This document shows, one piece after another, positions 10,523-20,963 of a stretch of DNA of 64,000 bases (the first letter of the stretch is position 1; each line of letters opens with the position of its first letter). The translations under genes and the position numbers were made by a program. The notes under the pieces were generated by a model. That model worked only from the letters and a program-made list of their open reading frames with translations, ran no database searches and had not been told where the DNA came from. The DNA is taken from contig JAJNNY010000010.1 of the NCBI GenBank assembly GCA_022453515.1, positions 806,001 through 870,000 of the forward strand, in the 5' to 3' direction. The DNA comes from Astrocystis sublimbata (lineage: Eukaryota > Ascomycota > Sordariomycetes > Xylariales > Xylariaceae).

Positions 10523-12574
10523 TATGCAGACTATAGGTTCTTGCTCACGGCAAATATCTCCTTGTTTTGTGCCAAACTCACTTGGAGATGGCAGATGTTC
10601 TTATAGCCGGCATTCTGTTGCTGCCTCAGGTTTTGATATGAACCCTTCAGCACCTCAAGACTACCAGAATACTACAGTACGCTCCTGTGGGCCATGTCAG
10701 ACTGCAAACGGAATTCGAACGATTGGCTTGTGGACAAAGTCAGGAGTTGCCCTGCGCGTGCATCCTCCCGCGGCTGCGTTTGCTTGTGACCTACCTGAAC
10801 AGCATGGAGCAGCGAGGCAGAACGCGAACAGCTGCAGGCAAGAGCCACGTCAGTTCCACAAGCCTCATTCTACCGGTCACTCGAATTGATTACTACTACA
10901 CAAACGAGTGTGGTGTTCGAGATGATCATGAGATACTTGAGTGTTCGAGATGGTTCCTCGTCTCTCAAGACGGAACACCCTAATCACGTTGCGACAGTAG
11001 CACCTTCGACAATACCAATTGACTCATCGTTGTTCTGGAGGTGACTCAATACTCTCTGGCAAGGCACGAAATCGAAGCAACAATAAGATTTGAGTTTTCC
11101 GGTACCGGTTTCCAGATGCTGTGTGCGACTGGCCCATTCGCTCAAATAAGAGAGAATATGTCACGAATGTAGCACTTGTGCTGAATGAGGTGTTAGTTAG
11201 CCCAGGCTCTTAGTACTACTCAACAATGGCCGCACAGCCCTCACGTACCGCGCGGCTACCTGTAACGGCGATACGGCCGTTTGTATCGTGATCTTACAGG
11301 AAACTGAGAACTCTCACATCCATCGATTATTCTTTCCAACATCGACTTGGCTCAATATCGTAGGTTTACGATAGGACTGCTATTACAGGGATACACCGAG
11401 TTGGATTCAACTTGCCACCAGAAGACATACCATACCTCCCACCGCATGTATGCTAGGCTTGCAGGTCTACAATTTCGCCTCAGTGAGCTGTTAGTCCTCT
11501 TAAGAATTGAGCAAGGGGGTCTATTTGCCCGTGAGACTTCAAAGATGGTGTCTGTTACATTTATTAGTAATGAACTGTACGGTACCTGTGGACTCTTGTG
11601 AGAAGTCCACTGCATCTGAGTTCAGGTTTATGTTGGGCCTTTCCACCTACTCGGTGCAGCTGTGCGCAGTTGATTCGCCTCGAAATCCACCAAATGGTTC
11701 AAATGGTTTCACTATCATGCATATACCCTCGAGAACATGATATGTCATGAAAGGAGACAGCAAATAGCGGCATGGAAGCAACTACCAGCGTTTGATGGAA
11801 TCATTCCCCAGAGCTGACTGGAACCAAGACTCGGGAACGGGTTCGGAACCATGCATGTTCCAGGCGGCACTTTAAGCGTCGAGCGTACATGATATCGCAA
11901 CGGCAGGAACAAACGGGAATCGGAAAGCCGGCCACTGCATATGCCGAGAGCTGGGGGTGCATCACCTGCACTTGGTTTATATCCATAGCATGCATGCGTT
12001 TGTCATGCCAAAGAACCCTAGGTACATCGGGAAAGGTGTCCCGGATCGTACCTCGTAGTCATCCAACCATATGTACTAAGTAGAATCACGATTATAGGAA
12101 GCCCATAGTTTTTGACAGGAAAATTTTGATTCTTTTGAAATGGGACATAATAAATGAAGTTGTATCTGAACGTGATGGCAGTCGTTGTCGCTTTTCTGGA
12201 GCCCTCAAGGTCTGCAAGTGGATTGTGATTTTTTGACATCTCCACCAACACAATGGACATCCAGGCCCGAGCTTGCCATGCACCACATATAAAATTTAAT
12301 TTTCACATCTGTCCTTGGTTGATACTGCCTGATGTATCGCTCGCGTTTCGATTCGGGTTGCCTGTTTCTCCATACATGACATAGTCGTGACATCATATAC
12401 ATGACATCACCTAATACGACAACCCATATCAACAGAGTATTTTCAACGGACCACCACACTGGATCTCTACGAAACCACTATAAGATTCCCTTCATATTTG
12501 ATTCGAATCACTGCAACAACAATCTCGCATCACAAGCACCCCAATCTTCTCAACAACACTCAACAACTCACACA
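10523..12574. other. Gene-poor region, about 2 kb
   Basis: Contains the promoter side of the P450 and the upstream region of the small 89-residue protein. ORFs of 60-120 codons occur in several frames but none shows a domain, a splice-consistent extension or good codon structure. A TATAAAA box-like site at about 12286 and TATAAG at about 12479 lie 290 and 95 bases before the next ATG; the second is better placed. Nothing else is recognised. Confidence 0.45.
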
Positions 12575-12939
12575 ATGTCGGGCAAGCAAGACGCACACCA
12601 AGGCGGAGACCTCTTCGACATGGCGAAGGACGGCACGAAAAGTATGTCCATCTTCTCTCTGCGGCTACCAGCATAATATCCCGTGATAAGATACATGATT
12701 ATAGGCACGCATGCTAACAATTGATATCATCTACAGTCCCCGGCGATGCCGGAAAGATGAACATCATCCCCTCGAAGGCACCACAAGCGCCCGCCAACGA
12801 CCTCGGAAGCGCAAGCCTGAACACGGCCGCCGAGAACGCCGCTGGCAATGTCAAAGTAGTCGACGACGCCGTCACCGGCACGGGCGACTCTTTGCCCCCT
12901 TCGATATTCTCGAAGGCTAGTGGAAGTGGTGGAAAGTAA
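12575..12939 (+). CDS. Small protein of unknown function, 89 residues
   Basis: Two exons, 12575-12641 and 12737-12939, joined in phase by a GTATGT donor and a CTACAG acceptor. The ATG follows CAACTCACACA, a typical A-rich fungal context. The predicted protein is hydrophilic and rich in Gly, Ala, Ser, Asp and Lys, with no membrane segment, signal peptide or cysteine, so it is probably disordered and cytosolic or nuclear. I do not recognise the family. The intron with proper signals inside an otherwise short ORF and the A/C-rich leader support a real gene. Function cannot be assigned. Confidence 0.6.
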
Positions 12940-13717
12940 TGTCGCCTTGAAGTGATGGGCTACGGAGGACACACCATCGACCTGTTTCTCCGTGTACAAT
13001 ATAATAATCTGAGAAATGGGATATGACGCATTATGACCTCAGCTGGCTGGACTTTGGTGGCATCGCGCTATGGCTGGGCTCCGCGATACGATTGATATCA
13101 TTTTGAGATTGGACGAGGTCTTGATGAAGACGCAATGTGATGAAGATTTTGGACCTTCGTCCCAGTCGTTCGAACTCTGCCGAATATTTGCTCAGTAACT
13201 TGTAATACTACTTCTGGTCCCCTTGCCACTACCTAAAAGTGTTGCTGCCAAATGATCGCCATGAGTTAATGTGCTGAGTGCATTTAGTTATTCTCTGACA
13301 AGACTCGGCGTCGAGGTTCTTGCTCGCCTGGGAGCATTACACACCTGTCGCTTGTCCGGGGCTTCTAGCGATGAGAACACGATGCGTGCCGGAGAAAAAG
13401 GAATTGTCTCCCAGTGATCAAATCATCTGAACTTTTTGCTTGACAACACTCATGCAGTTGTCACCGTGGGGAATGGTATGTGTCATTTTCTTTCAATACG
13501 AATAGTTTGTTGATACAAGTCGCGATGTAATTGATTGACGAGTCGTAAAGCATTGATCATGGGCCAATTCATCAACTGGGTTATTGGCACCTTGTCGAAC
13601 TAGGATGAAAGACTCGCCTTTTATGGTTATTACCGATCATATTGATCATCTGCATTTGTTTTCTGGCACTCAGGGCTCAATATAGACCAAGTCATATGCC
13701 CCCTTTCCCCGTATCTC
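12940..13717. other. Convergent 3' spacer
   Basis: Lies between the stop codons of the small plus-strand gene and the minus-strand coiled-coil gene. No ORF of note and no repeat is seen. Confidence 0.5.
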
Positions 13718-14527
13718 TCAGTACTTCCATACAATCGTCAGGCTGCCTTTATCTGAACCAGACATTGTAATGCTCTTCTCTATGATCTCAGTGCATTGCA
13801 CTTCCAAATTCCAATCTTCTAAACCAACACGTAGGCATTTATCCTCCTGAATTACTGAAGACACCGCCTGTTTTTTTCCTTCACGGAGAGCATTCAACTC
13901 TTCCTCCATCTGGGATATTTGCGTCATCCGCTCACTGATCGAGTCTCGGTCATTTTTGAGATCATCTTGCTCTTTTCTTAACGCTGCCAGGCTCTTCAGA
14001 TGTCGCTCGTTGGCTTCTTTGACTTCGAGCTTGATCTTGTCGAGATTCTCGGAACGAGCATCGAGCTCGCAAGCTCTGACCTCAAGCTCGCGGGATTTGA
14101 CCTCGAGGTAATCAAATTGAATTTCGAGCCCACGAGACAGAGGTTTGCGCACGGGATTGTCGGCCGGTCGATCTGAGTTTGACACGATGGACGGCGAAGG
14201 CGAGGGTGGGCTCGTGCCCGAACTATCGTGTTCATTGTGTTGAGCCGTGCCCTTCTCTAGTTCGCGAGGATTGGGAGACGCCAACGAGGAAAGTTTATCA
14301 GACTGAGTAGAGGCCAGCGACGATGGTTGTTTTACAGGTTCTGGACGCGGTGATGGTGGGACTGAAGGCGCTGGAGATAGCCGCGGATCTTCAAACTCTC
14401 GGTTGTGTCTGATGGCGGCGGCTGCAGCAGCCGCAGCAGGGCGACCATAAGCATTCCGATTGAAAGCGGGCCGTGTGATATTGGATGGGTGCACATCTTT
14501 GTCGTTGGTTAACACTAAATCATACAT
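13718..14527 (-). CDS. Coiled-coil protein of unknown function, 5' exons unresolved
   Basis: The open frame covers 13718-14602, but its first in-frame ATG is at 14527, giving at least 269 residues; coding exons further upstream on the same strand are likely. The first half is a low-complexity Pro/Ser-rich segment with a run of eight Ala. The second half (about residues 135-230) is a strongly charged heptad-type region rich in Leu, Glu, Lys and Arg, with many EVK/ELE/LDK units, predicted to form a coiled coil. No catalytic or DNA-binding motif is visible. Function unknown. The bZIP-like look of the charged region is not backed by a basic-region signature, so I do not call it a transcription factor. 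Confidence 0.6.
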   Translation of the reverse strand: MYDLVLTNDKDVHPSNITRPAFNRNAYGRPAAAAAAAAIRHNREFEDPRLSPAPSVPPSPRPEPVKQPSSLASTQSDKLSSLASPNPRELEKGTAQHNEHDSSGTSPPSPSPSIVSNSDRPADNPVRKPLSRGLEIQFDYLEVKSRELEVRACELDARSENLDKIKLEVKEANERHLKSLAALRKEQDDLKNDRDSISERMTQISQMEEELNALREGKKQAVSSVIQEDKCLRVGLEDWNLEVQCTEIIEKSITMSGSDKGSLTIVWKY

Positions 14528-16548
14528 ATTAGTCTCATCCACTGGTGACGAGGGTTTGGCACCAGTAGGGAGATGGGGGCGGGGAAGGAAGATAAAAGAC
14601 AATCTGAGAACCCCAAAATTCAGCTCACATTGATCCGTGTTCCAGCTTGCTCCTATAGTAGTGGACTGCTGGGTCTTCGCTACAACATGAGGTCGTCAGT
14701 TAGCAGAAAATCCCAAGTGGCAGGTAAGGAATAAAAAACCGCGCGGGTAAGGTGGTTGATAATAAAAAGAATCACGAATCAGGGAGTAATTCACATTCGC
14801 TCGTACCCATGTTATCCTCATGGCCTTTGAGGCCGTCACGATCGTCGTTATTGTCAGGTACTGGGTCTCCGGTAACAGAAACACACAAAGGTATCCTACA
14901 CTCTAGAAGATCAGTGCCGGTTAGAGGATGTAGAGCGTGCGCCAATTGCCACAGCTTGTTAATGGTCGGCATACCAAAGACCAACTGGTTCATAGATGGG
15001 GATTTCAAGAATATTGAGGATCTTCCCCTTGGGTGGCGTTTCCATCGGCCCTTGCTTTCGGCTTCAATATGCGGTTGGGAATGGGTAAATGGGTAGGCAA
15101 GAGTGAGGTGAGATGAGGTGAGGTGAGGTGAGGTGAGGTAAGGTAGGCACACCTAAGAGAAAGGAAGGAGTTCAGAAGGATGTTTTATTGGGAGAGGTTC
15201 TGCTGTTTGGGCAGGTGGGCCTGCAGAAGCTCAAGTTTGTAGAAATATCCTACATGGTGCCTTCCCACCAGGAAGGTTATCAGCGCTCCTTCCCTGTGAG
15301 GCAATTATCTAAAGTACCTAGGTACATCCATTAGGATAGAAGAAAACACGTTATTGTTAGCTCATCCCTCTCATTGTTCATATACCACGACTTGACAATT
15401 TAAATCTGAGATCTGCAGACACTATTGAAACACATACCAAGATTACATGTGCTTGTTGTAGCAAAACGATTGAACTCATATACCCAATATCGACAAGTAC
15501 ACACACCTTGTTTATTCCAATGATAAGGCTGTCTGAGATATTATGTAGCACATCGCCAAACTGTAAGAAGTCAAACTCTTAGTAACTAGTGATTAAAGGA
15601 TAGACACAGGTTTTACCCAAACTCGATATCAAGTTTATATTTTTATAGTTGATGTGCTGGTATTTCTTTAAAATGCTGACACGTTTGTATGTAAATATTA
15701 TAATACTAAATGGTCTTGGCTCCGTAGGTGTGCGAGTTGTGTTCAAGTGTTTAATAATGTGGGCATGGCAAGATCGTGGCGATGGCGACTGTGATCCGTT
15801 TTCGTTCTTCGCGAACATTTCCTCAATTGCACTCTACTATGCCTATAATATCATACATATTATTACGCGGTCCTATGTATCAGAATGTGCTTATGTCTTC
15901 ACTGATCCCCCGCCATCCTTTTATTCTTTCATTATTTTTTCGCAGAACAACATGCACATCTCAGTCATGTGTAGTGTAGCGTGATGTCAGTGACCTCGGC
16001 AGTCTTGGGTTGGCTTACATAATGATACAGCAGTGCACATCAAGAATAACGGCTCGACGGGACAGGGTGCGTTGTCCCAGCTTTGCAATGCGTCCCACCA
16101 TTCAATAGCTTCCAAGCGGCTATGGTTCCTAGGCTGTTCTTGAAACGTTTCGTGGTTGTATTTCGATGCAGCGATACTAGGCATTCTCATGCGACGTGTA
16201 AATCTAGCCAGAATCGCCAAGCTAGTCGCCCAATCTCATCCGATGTGACGAGGAGACCCCTGTCAAATGGCCTATATGTGGCGTGTTCGCGACCTATAAT
16301 TGCTTGCTTTGCTGGCAATGCTGGATGTGTCATTGCGGGAGGGGTTGTGGTATCGGAGGATTGTTGCGATGGCTTCTATAATTGTTTTCTTGTTAAGCTC
16401 AATTTGCATAGTGCGTTATTGTTCCAATCGTTCCAGAAATCACCGATTCGGCGGATTCGACAGCTACGGTGACAGTGACAACTTTACTGTGCGGCGCAAT
16501 ATCCTGGGCCTGTGCGAGGGCCTGGGAAACCGCTAAATCATAAGGCAC
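14528..16548. other. Mixed spacer; may include 5' exons of the coiled-coil gene
   Basis: On the minus strand, an open stretch from about 14993 down to 14770 encodes a protein-like sequence (starts MNQLVFGMPTINKLW), possibly an upstream exon of the coiled-coil gene. The rest is the 5' side of the DNAJC11-like gene on the plus strand and AT-rich DNA around 15.4-15.9 kb. A GAGGT repeat sits at about 15.1 kb. Short ORFs near 16.1-16.5 kb have no recognisable domain. Confidence 0.4.
15103..15147. repeat. Imperfect (GAGGT)n tandem repeat
   Basis: About nine copies of a GAGGT-like pentamer, with one GAGAT and one AAGGT variant. A simple repeat in non-coding DNA. Confidence 0.85.
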
Positions 16549-19109
16549 ATGGCAGATAACTCCTCTACTGCTTCATGGGGTAGAGCGTCCAGCGCCCAAC
16601 TTGCGCGACGCTCACAGGGTCCAGATGCCCTGCTCAATCCCAATGTGAGATCTTTCGGCAAGTGACCAAGTCTTGCTCGTAAACTGATAATCTTCAGGTT
16701 TCTGGGTCCTACTTGACCCCCCCGGGAGCTCAGAGCTACCCGTCGCTGAGACCTGCGCCATCGCGCTTCTCCTTGAATGAGCAGTTCTCTACCACGCGGC
16801 GGGATTATGATTTCGGCGCTTTTGACGATGCATCATCTATTTGGGAACGGGGTACGATTAGATCCTCCCATCATTTCGATGACTTTGATACACCTGGTGG
16901 TGTGCCCAACACCAATGGGGAGGGGCTAGCAGACCTCGATTCACCTGATGCATTGCCACCATTAGGGGAAAGCGATGTCTACGATGTCTTGTGCGTGTCT
17001 CGCTATAGCTCAGCTGAAAGCATACGAAGGGCATACTTCAGGCTTTTCGCTTTACTCGATCCGCACCAGCAGCCTCAAGAACTCCGTCAAGTCGCCGAGG
17101 AATACCTTAGGGTCATACAGGCGGCTTTTGAAATGCTCCTTGATCCTTCTCGACGGGCGAAGTATGACCTAGAGTCTTATGAGTATGATGTAGCAATTGG
17201 CGATGCTTCAGATGACCAGGAAACTCACGACCAGGCCGTCCAGAGAATGAGACACCTTGCGATTACTGAAAAAGGGCCAAGTACTTGGGACCTAGGTGCT
17301 AGGTTTGATGCCCAGCGAATGATCCAGCCTGCACAGCATGAACAGAGCGATTCTAGACTGGGAGGAGTAGGGCTCGAGCCGATCGATTTCGAAATGAATC
17401 ACGCAACGTCTTTCGACATGACCGAACTAGACTGGAGAATTAATCGAATCGTGCACCGACTCCAACAGTATTTCACAACTAGCAGGTCATTAATGGTCAA
17501 GGGCCCAGTGAAACACCCAATAGCTAGGAGGACTGACGGCACAACCATGACCCTTCGGGGATCTGTTTACACAATACTCAGAGACCAGGTGCCCGTGTCG
17601 TTTCCGTCTTATCGTCGCCTACTGGGCTTTCCGTACGCCGCGAACCGGAACAACTTCATCTCATTACGAAATGCGGTAATACAGCCTCTGATGGCTGTCA
17701 ACCTACGACACGTTATCCCTTACGAAAATGACTACTCCATGACAGGTGCCAGGCATATATTACCACTGGAGAATAGCCCTAATCGAGAAGACACGGTAGT
17801 TGAGATAGAAACAACAGTTATTCCTCATCCGGCCACGGCTCTCAGGATATCGAAACCGATGGTCTTACCACTAGACAACACTATGACCTTCATATCGATG
17901 GAGACGGAGCAAAGCCTACTGAGATCAAGACCACCCAGGCTAGCCACAACCCTAGAGCGCCCGACTTTGGATGGTCGGCTTCTCTTACACTTAGACAGTG
18001 GCTACTCGACAGGTTTCAGCGGGATTTTTCAGGGTAGAGGAATACTAGGGGGATTATTGAACGGCTCACCATATACACTTCCCCCCCGAGCGGAGATTGC
18101 GTTCAAAACTGGCGGCACCTTCGAGTCGCAAAGGGCTCTCATCACGAGCAGATCAGAAAGTCAGAATCAAGGCATAGGTGCTTTGGATTGCGCATTGGAC
18201 AGTGATGAGAAGCGTGCCTGGACCCTCACTGCATCGGCCGAGCCTCTGTTCTACTCAGTTTCTGCCAAGTACGCCAGAGATATCAGTCTATCTCCTCCTC
18301 GACTTCGCTATCTAGGAAACAGATTCCTGGAAACGTTACTCCAAAAACGCAAACTCTCATCTCCAAAGGCTGCCAGCACCACTACCCGTCGGTTCCGTAT
18401 GGAGGCCGAGATAGGGGCTATGAGCCCATTCAGCACCGGATACCTCGCATTCCGCTGTCTAAAACGCGTAGGACGTCTCTCCAAGCTCGGTTTCGAGATG
18501 GGTCTTAGCATGTACTCGCTGCACCTATCCGTATACTGGTCACGTCTGGGTCAGCGCATAAGTGTCCCATTCTACCTATGCTCACGCTCAAGCACAAATC
18601 TCAAAACTTTCCTACTGACAACCATCCTGCCATTTACGGGCTTCGCGCTGTGGGAGATATGGGACCAACACCGGCGCCGAAAGCGGGCCCAGCAACGCCT
18701 CGAAACACTGCAGGAGCACGAGTACACACAGAAACGACGAAACGAGGCGGACACACTGACGTCGCTCATGTCGCCTGCTGTTCAGAGCAGGCAGAGGGTA
18801 GAGGGTATGGAGCATGGACTGGTGATCTTGAGTGCCAAGTATGGTGTCAAAGACCGGGATGCGAGTGACGCGGCGGCGTGGGGTGCTGCGGAGGTTGCCG
18901 ATGTTACGGTGCCTGTGGCAGCGCTGGTTGATCGTGGAGAGCTACATATACCTGCTCGGGTGCGAAAGAACCATATCCTAGGATTCTGGGACCCTGAGCC
19001 TGAGGATGAAAAGGTACTGCATATCCGGTACTCGTTTGGGGGGAGAGTAGATACGATCGAGGTTAGGGGCGACGAGCATGACCTGGTGCTGCCACCGATG
19101 AAGATCTAG
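16549..19109 (+). CDS. DNAJC11-like protein with degenerate J domain
   Basis: Predicted 835-residue protein of the DNAJC11 family, which in animals associates with mitochondrial MICOS/SAM complexes. Two exons: 16549-16644 and 16698-19109 (GTGAGA donor, TTCAG acceptor). The first exon supplies the ATG and 32 residues; without it the long ORF has only a TTG start. The J-like domain is at about residues 124-190 (YDVLCVSRYSSAESIRRAYF ... DPSRRAKYD). The HPD tripeptide needed to stimulate Hsp70 is absent: LDPHQQ stands at its place. The C-terminal half matches the DNAJC11 C-terminal layout, with one hydrophobic helix (TFLLTTILPFTGFALWEIW) near residue 665 and a basic coiled segment after it. A cochaperone role through Hsp70 is therefore doubtful; a structural role at mitochondria is inferred. 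Confidence 0.82.
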
Positions 19110-19361
19110 TTGAATCGAAAGGAATGTTCAAACAACACTGTTTTCATCGATGCTGCAAATGATTATGATTGGAACTGGTACAATGCGTAGACTCGTATTA
19201 AATTCTGCGGAGTGGGAACGCTCTCTGAGTGGAAATAGTCCTACAACCAGACGCGCCATTATCACTATTCAAAAGGGGCATCCGAGAATCCAAGGTCAGA
19301 TATCCAAATACTTTTCTTTCCAACGCTATTCTAACAACATTTCTAAATGCCAATGCTCCTC

Positions 19362-20384
19362 TCAATCCCTCCTCTCCTTCACCCTCCTCGTAACAGCCTC
19401 CACGCCCCTAACCACCATCCACCGAACCATAGCCGTATGCGCCAACCTCGAAAGCCAACCTTCCAACAAGGTCGGCCTCTCATCCTTCTTTCTCCAAAGC
19501 GTCGTCTCATTAACGAATCTCACAACCATCTCTCCTCTACCTTCACCTCCCTTACTCCTTAATTCCTCAACCACAAACCCACAATCCAGCACCCCACCAA
19601 CAACCGGTCCCTTCCACCCCTCAGGCGCAGCCAGATCCAACAACACCCTTTCTCCCCTCCCTTCACCTCCACTCACCCGCTCCCTAACAACATAAACCCC
19701 ACAGACGCGATCGCCCTTTTCAAAAGCGCATTTATCCAAATACGCAGCAGAGAACGTCTCTGCGAGCGCGGCGCCGTGGGATGGGGGCTGTAGACGGGAG
19801 ACGAGGTATTTCATGATGTAGGACTGCGGGGTGTATGTGAATGTGCGGAAAGTGGTTGCCAAATAGTTGTTGAGAAGAGACTCTTTCGTGCTTTCGTGTT
19901 TGGTGTTGTTGTTTTCGACGAGATCAGTATGAAGACTAGAGATGAGATCAGGGAGTATATCTCCCAAGAGCACGGCCTCGGAAACGACTCGTTCTCTCGC
20001 GACGACATACTCCTCCGACGCCGCGAGGACCGATGGCGAGAAAGCGCGTGTGTCACAGAAGCCTAGGATGCCATCTTCACCCACTTCTTCATCATCCTCC
20101 CCACCCTTCTCCTCACCCTCCTCCTCATCTTCTGCAGCGTCAAGATTTTCCTGCCCCTTAGTTCTCATCGACTCCCGTCTGCGCCTGCATCTCCCTCTAC
20201 CAACAAGCGGACCCGGCGGCGAGATGCTCGTCGAAACGCTCGTCGAAACACTCGTCTGCTGTGCGCACTGCCGTATCACGTACGCCGCGTACGCGACGGG
20301 AAGAACTATGGGTGTAGCAACGAGTAGAGCAATGGTCATGTTCCCTTTCGCACCATTGGTGACCCATGGGATCGACGTGGGCAT
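19362..20384 (-). CDS. Membrane-anchored protein of unknown function
   Basis: Single-exon ORF of 340 residues. One hydrophobic segment near the N-terminus (about residues 16-40, MTIALLVATPIVLPVAYAAYV) could be a signal anchor. It is followed by an Arg-rich patch, an acidic Glu/Asp-rich stretch (about residues 82-105) and a folded-looking C-terminal half of 220 residues. That half contains FRTFTYTPQSYIMKYL and a region rich in Val, Gly and Glu that may be a beta-rich domain. I do not recognise the family. It converges on the DNAJC11-like gene, with about 250 bases between stop codons. Conserved amphipathic content in the C-terminal half argues against a chance ORF, despite several overlapping frames. 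Confidence 0.6.
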   Translation of the reverse strand: MPTSIPWVTNGAKGNMTIALLVATPIVLPVAYAAYVIRQCAQQTSVSTSVSTSISPPGPLVGRGRCRRRRESMRTKGQENLDAAEDEEEGEEKGGEDDEEVGEDGILGFCDTRAFSPSVLAASEEYVVARERVVSEAVLLGDILPDLISSLHTDLVENNNTKHESTKESLLNNYLATTFRTFTYTPQSYIMKYLVSRLQPPSHGAALAETFSAAYLDKCAFEKGDRVCGVYVVRERVSGGEGRGERVLLDLAAPEGWKGPVVGGVLDCGFVVEELRSKGGEGRGEMVVRFVNETTLWRKKDERPTLLEGWLSRLAHTAMVRWMVVRGVEAVTRRVKERRD

Positions 20385-20963
20385 TGTGAGCTGATTGTGC
20401 AGGTCGTAGTAACCTACTCGGTTTCCGAAATGTTTGGGGGCTCAAGTCTTCAATTGTGCAATTGTTCATGAGAGAGCAGGTTCCTTTGGATGACTTTGAT
20501 TTGTGTACCTACCCGTGAGGTAGGCTTCATGGGCAACGACCAGAAACACATAAACTTTGAAGTCATGGTCTTCTTAATATGTTGTATGAGTCATGGCGTA
20601 GGCGTTGGCGTCCTTGAGGCCATGTGCCGCGAGGGTGAGACCGGTTTAGCCTCGGTAAGTTTGGTCGCTTGTCGTGACCCTCAGAAAACACCACTAAACT
20701 CTCACAGCCTGGACGTTTAACGCAAAACGCAAGTTGGTCAACGTGGTACCGATGGCAAGTAATAAATATAATCTCAATTGCTATCAAAAATCATGATTGG
20801 TATATATACGATGTAGAATCTGTTCTTTCTAACATAAAAGACGAAAAGGAAATTACTGAGTATCCAAAGAGTGCCAACAACGCCCGCCTGTCGCCTCGCT
20901 CCGTCTATGCCTCATTTCATTACATGATGCTCATTGTAATGCAAACCCCCTCATAGCCCCCGA
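20385..20963. other. Intergenic spacer
   Basis: Upstream region of the unknown membrane protein and 3' region of the copper ATPase, both on the minus strand. AT-rich at 20.76-20.87 kb. No gene or repeat is recognised. Confidence 0.5.

Noticed and set aside
13718..14527. bZIP transcription factor
   Set aside because: The charged coiled region lacks the N-x7-R basic-region signature and a regular leucine heptad following it.
16083..16472. Plus-strand ORF of 129 codons upstream of the DNAJC11-like gene
   Set aside because: No domain, no ATG context and no splice link; overlapped by an equally open antisense frame.
19150..19695. Plus-strand ORF of 181 codons
   Set aside because: Ser/Thr/Pro-rich translation antisense to the 340-residue membrane protein.
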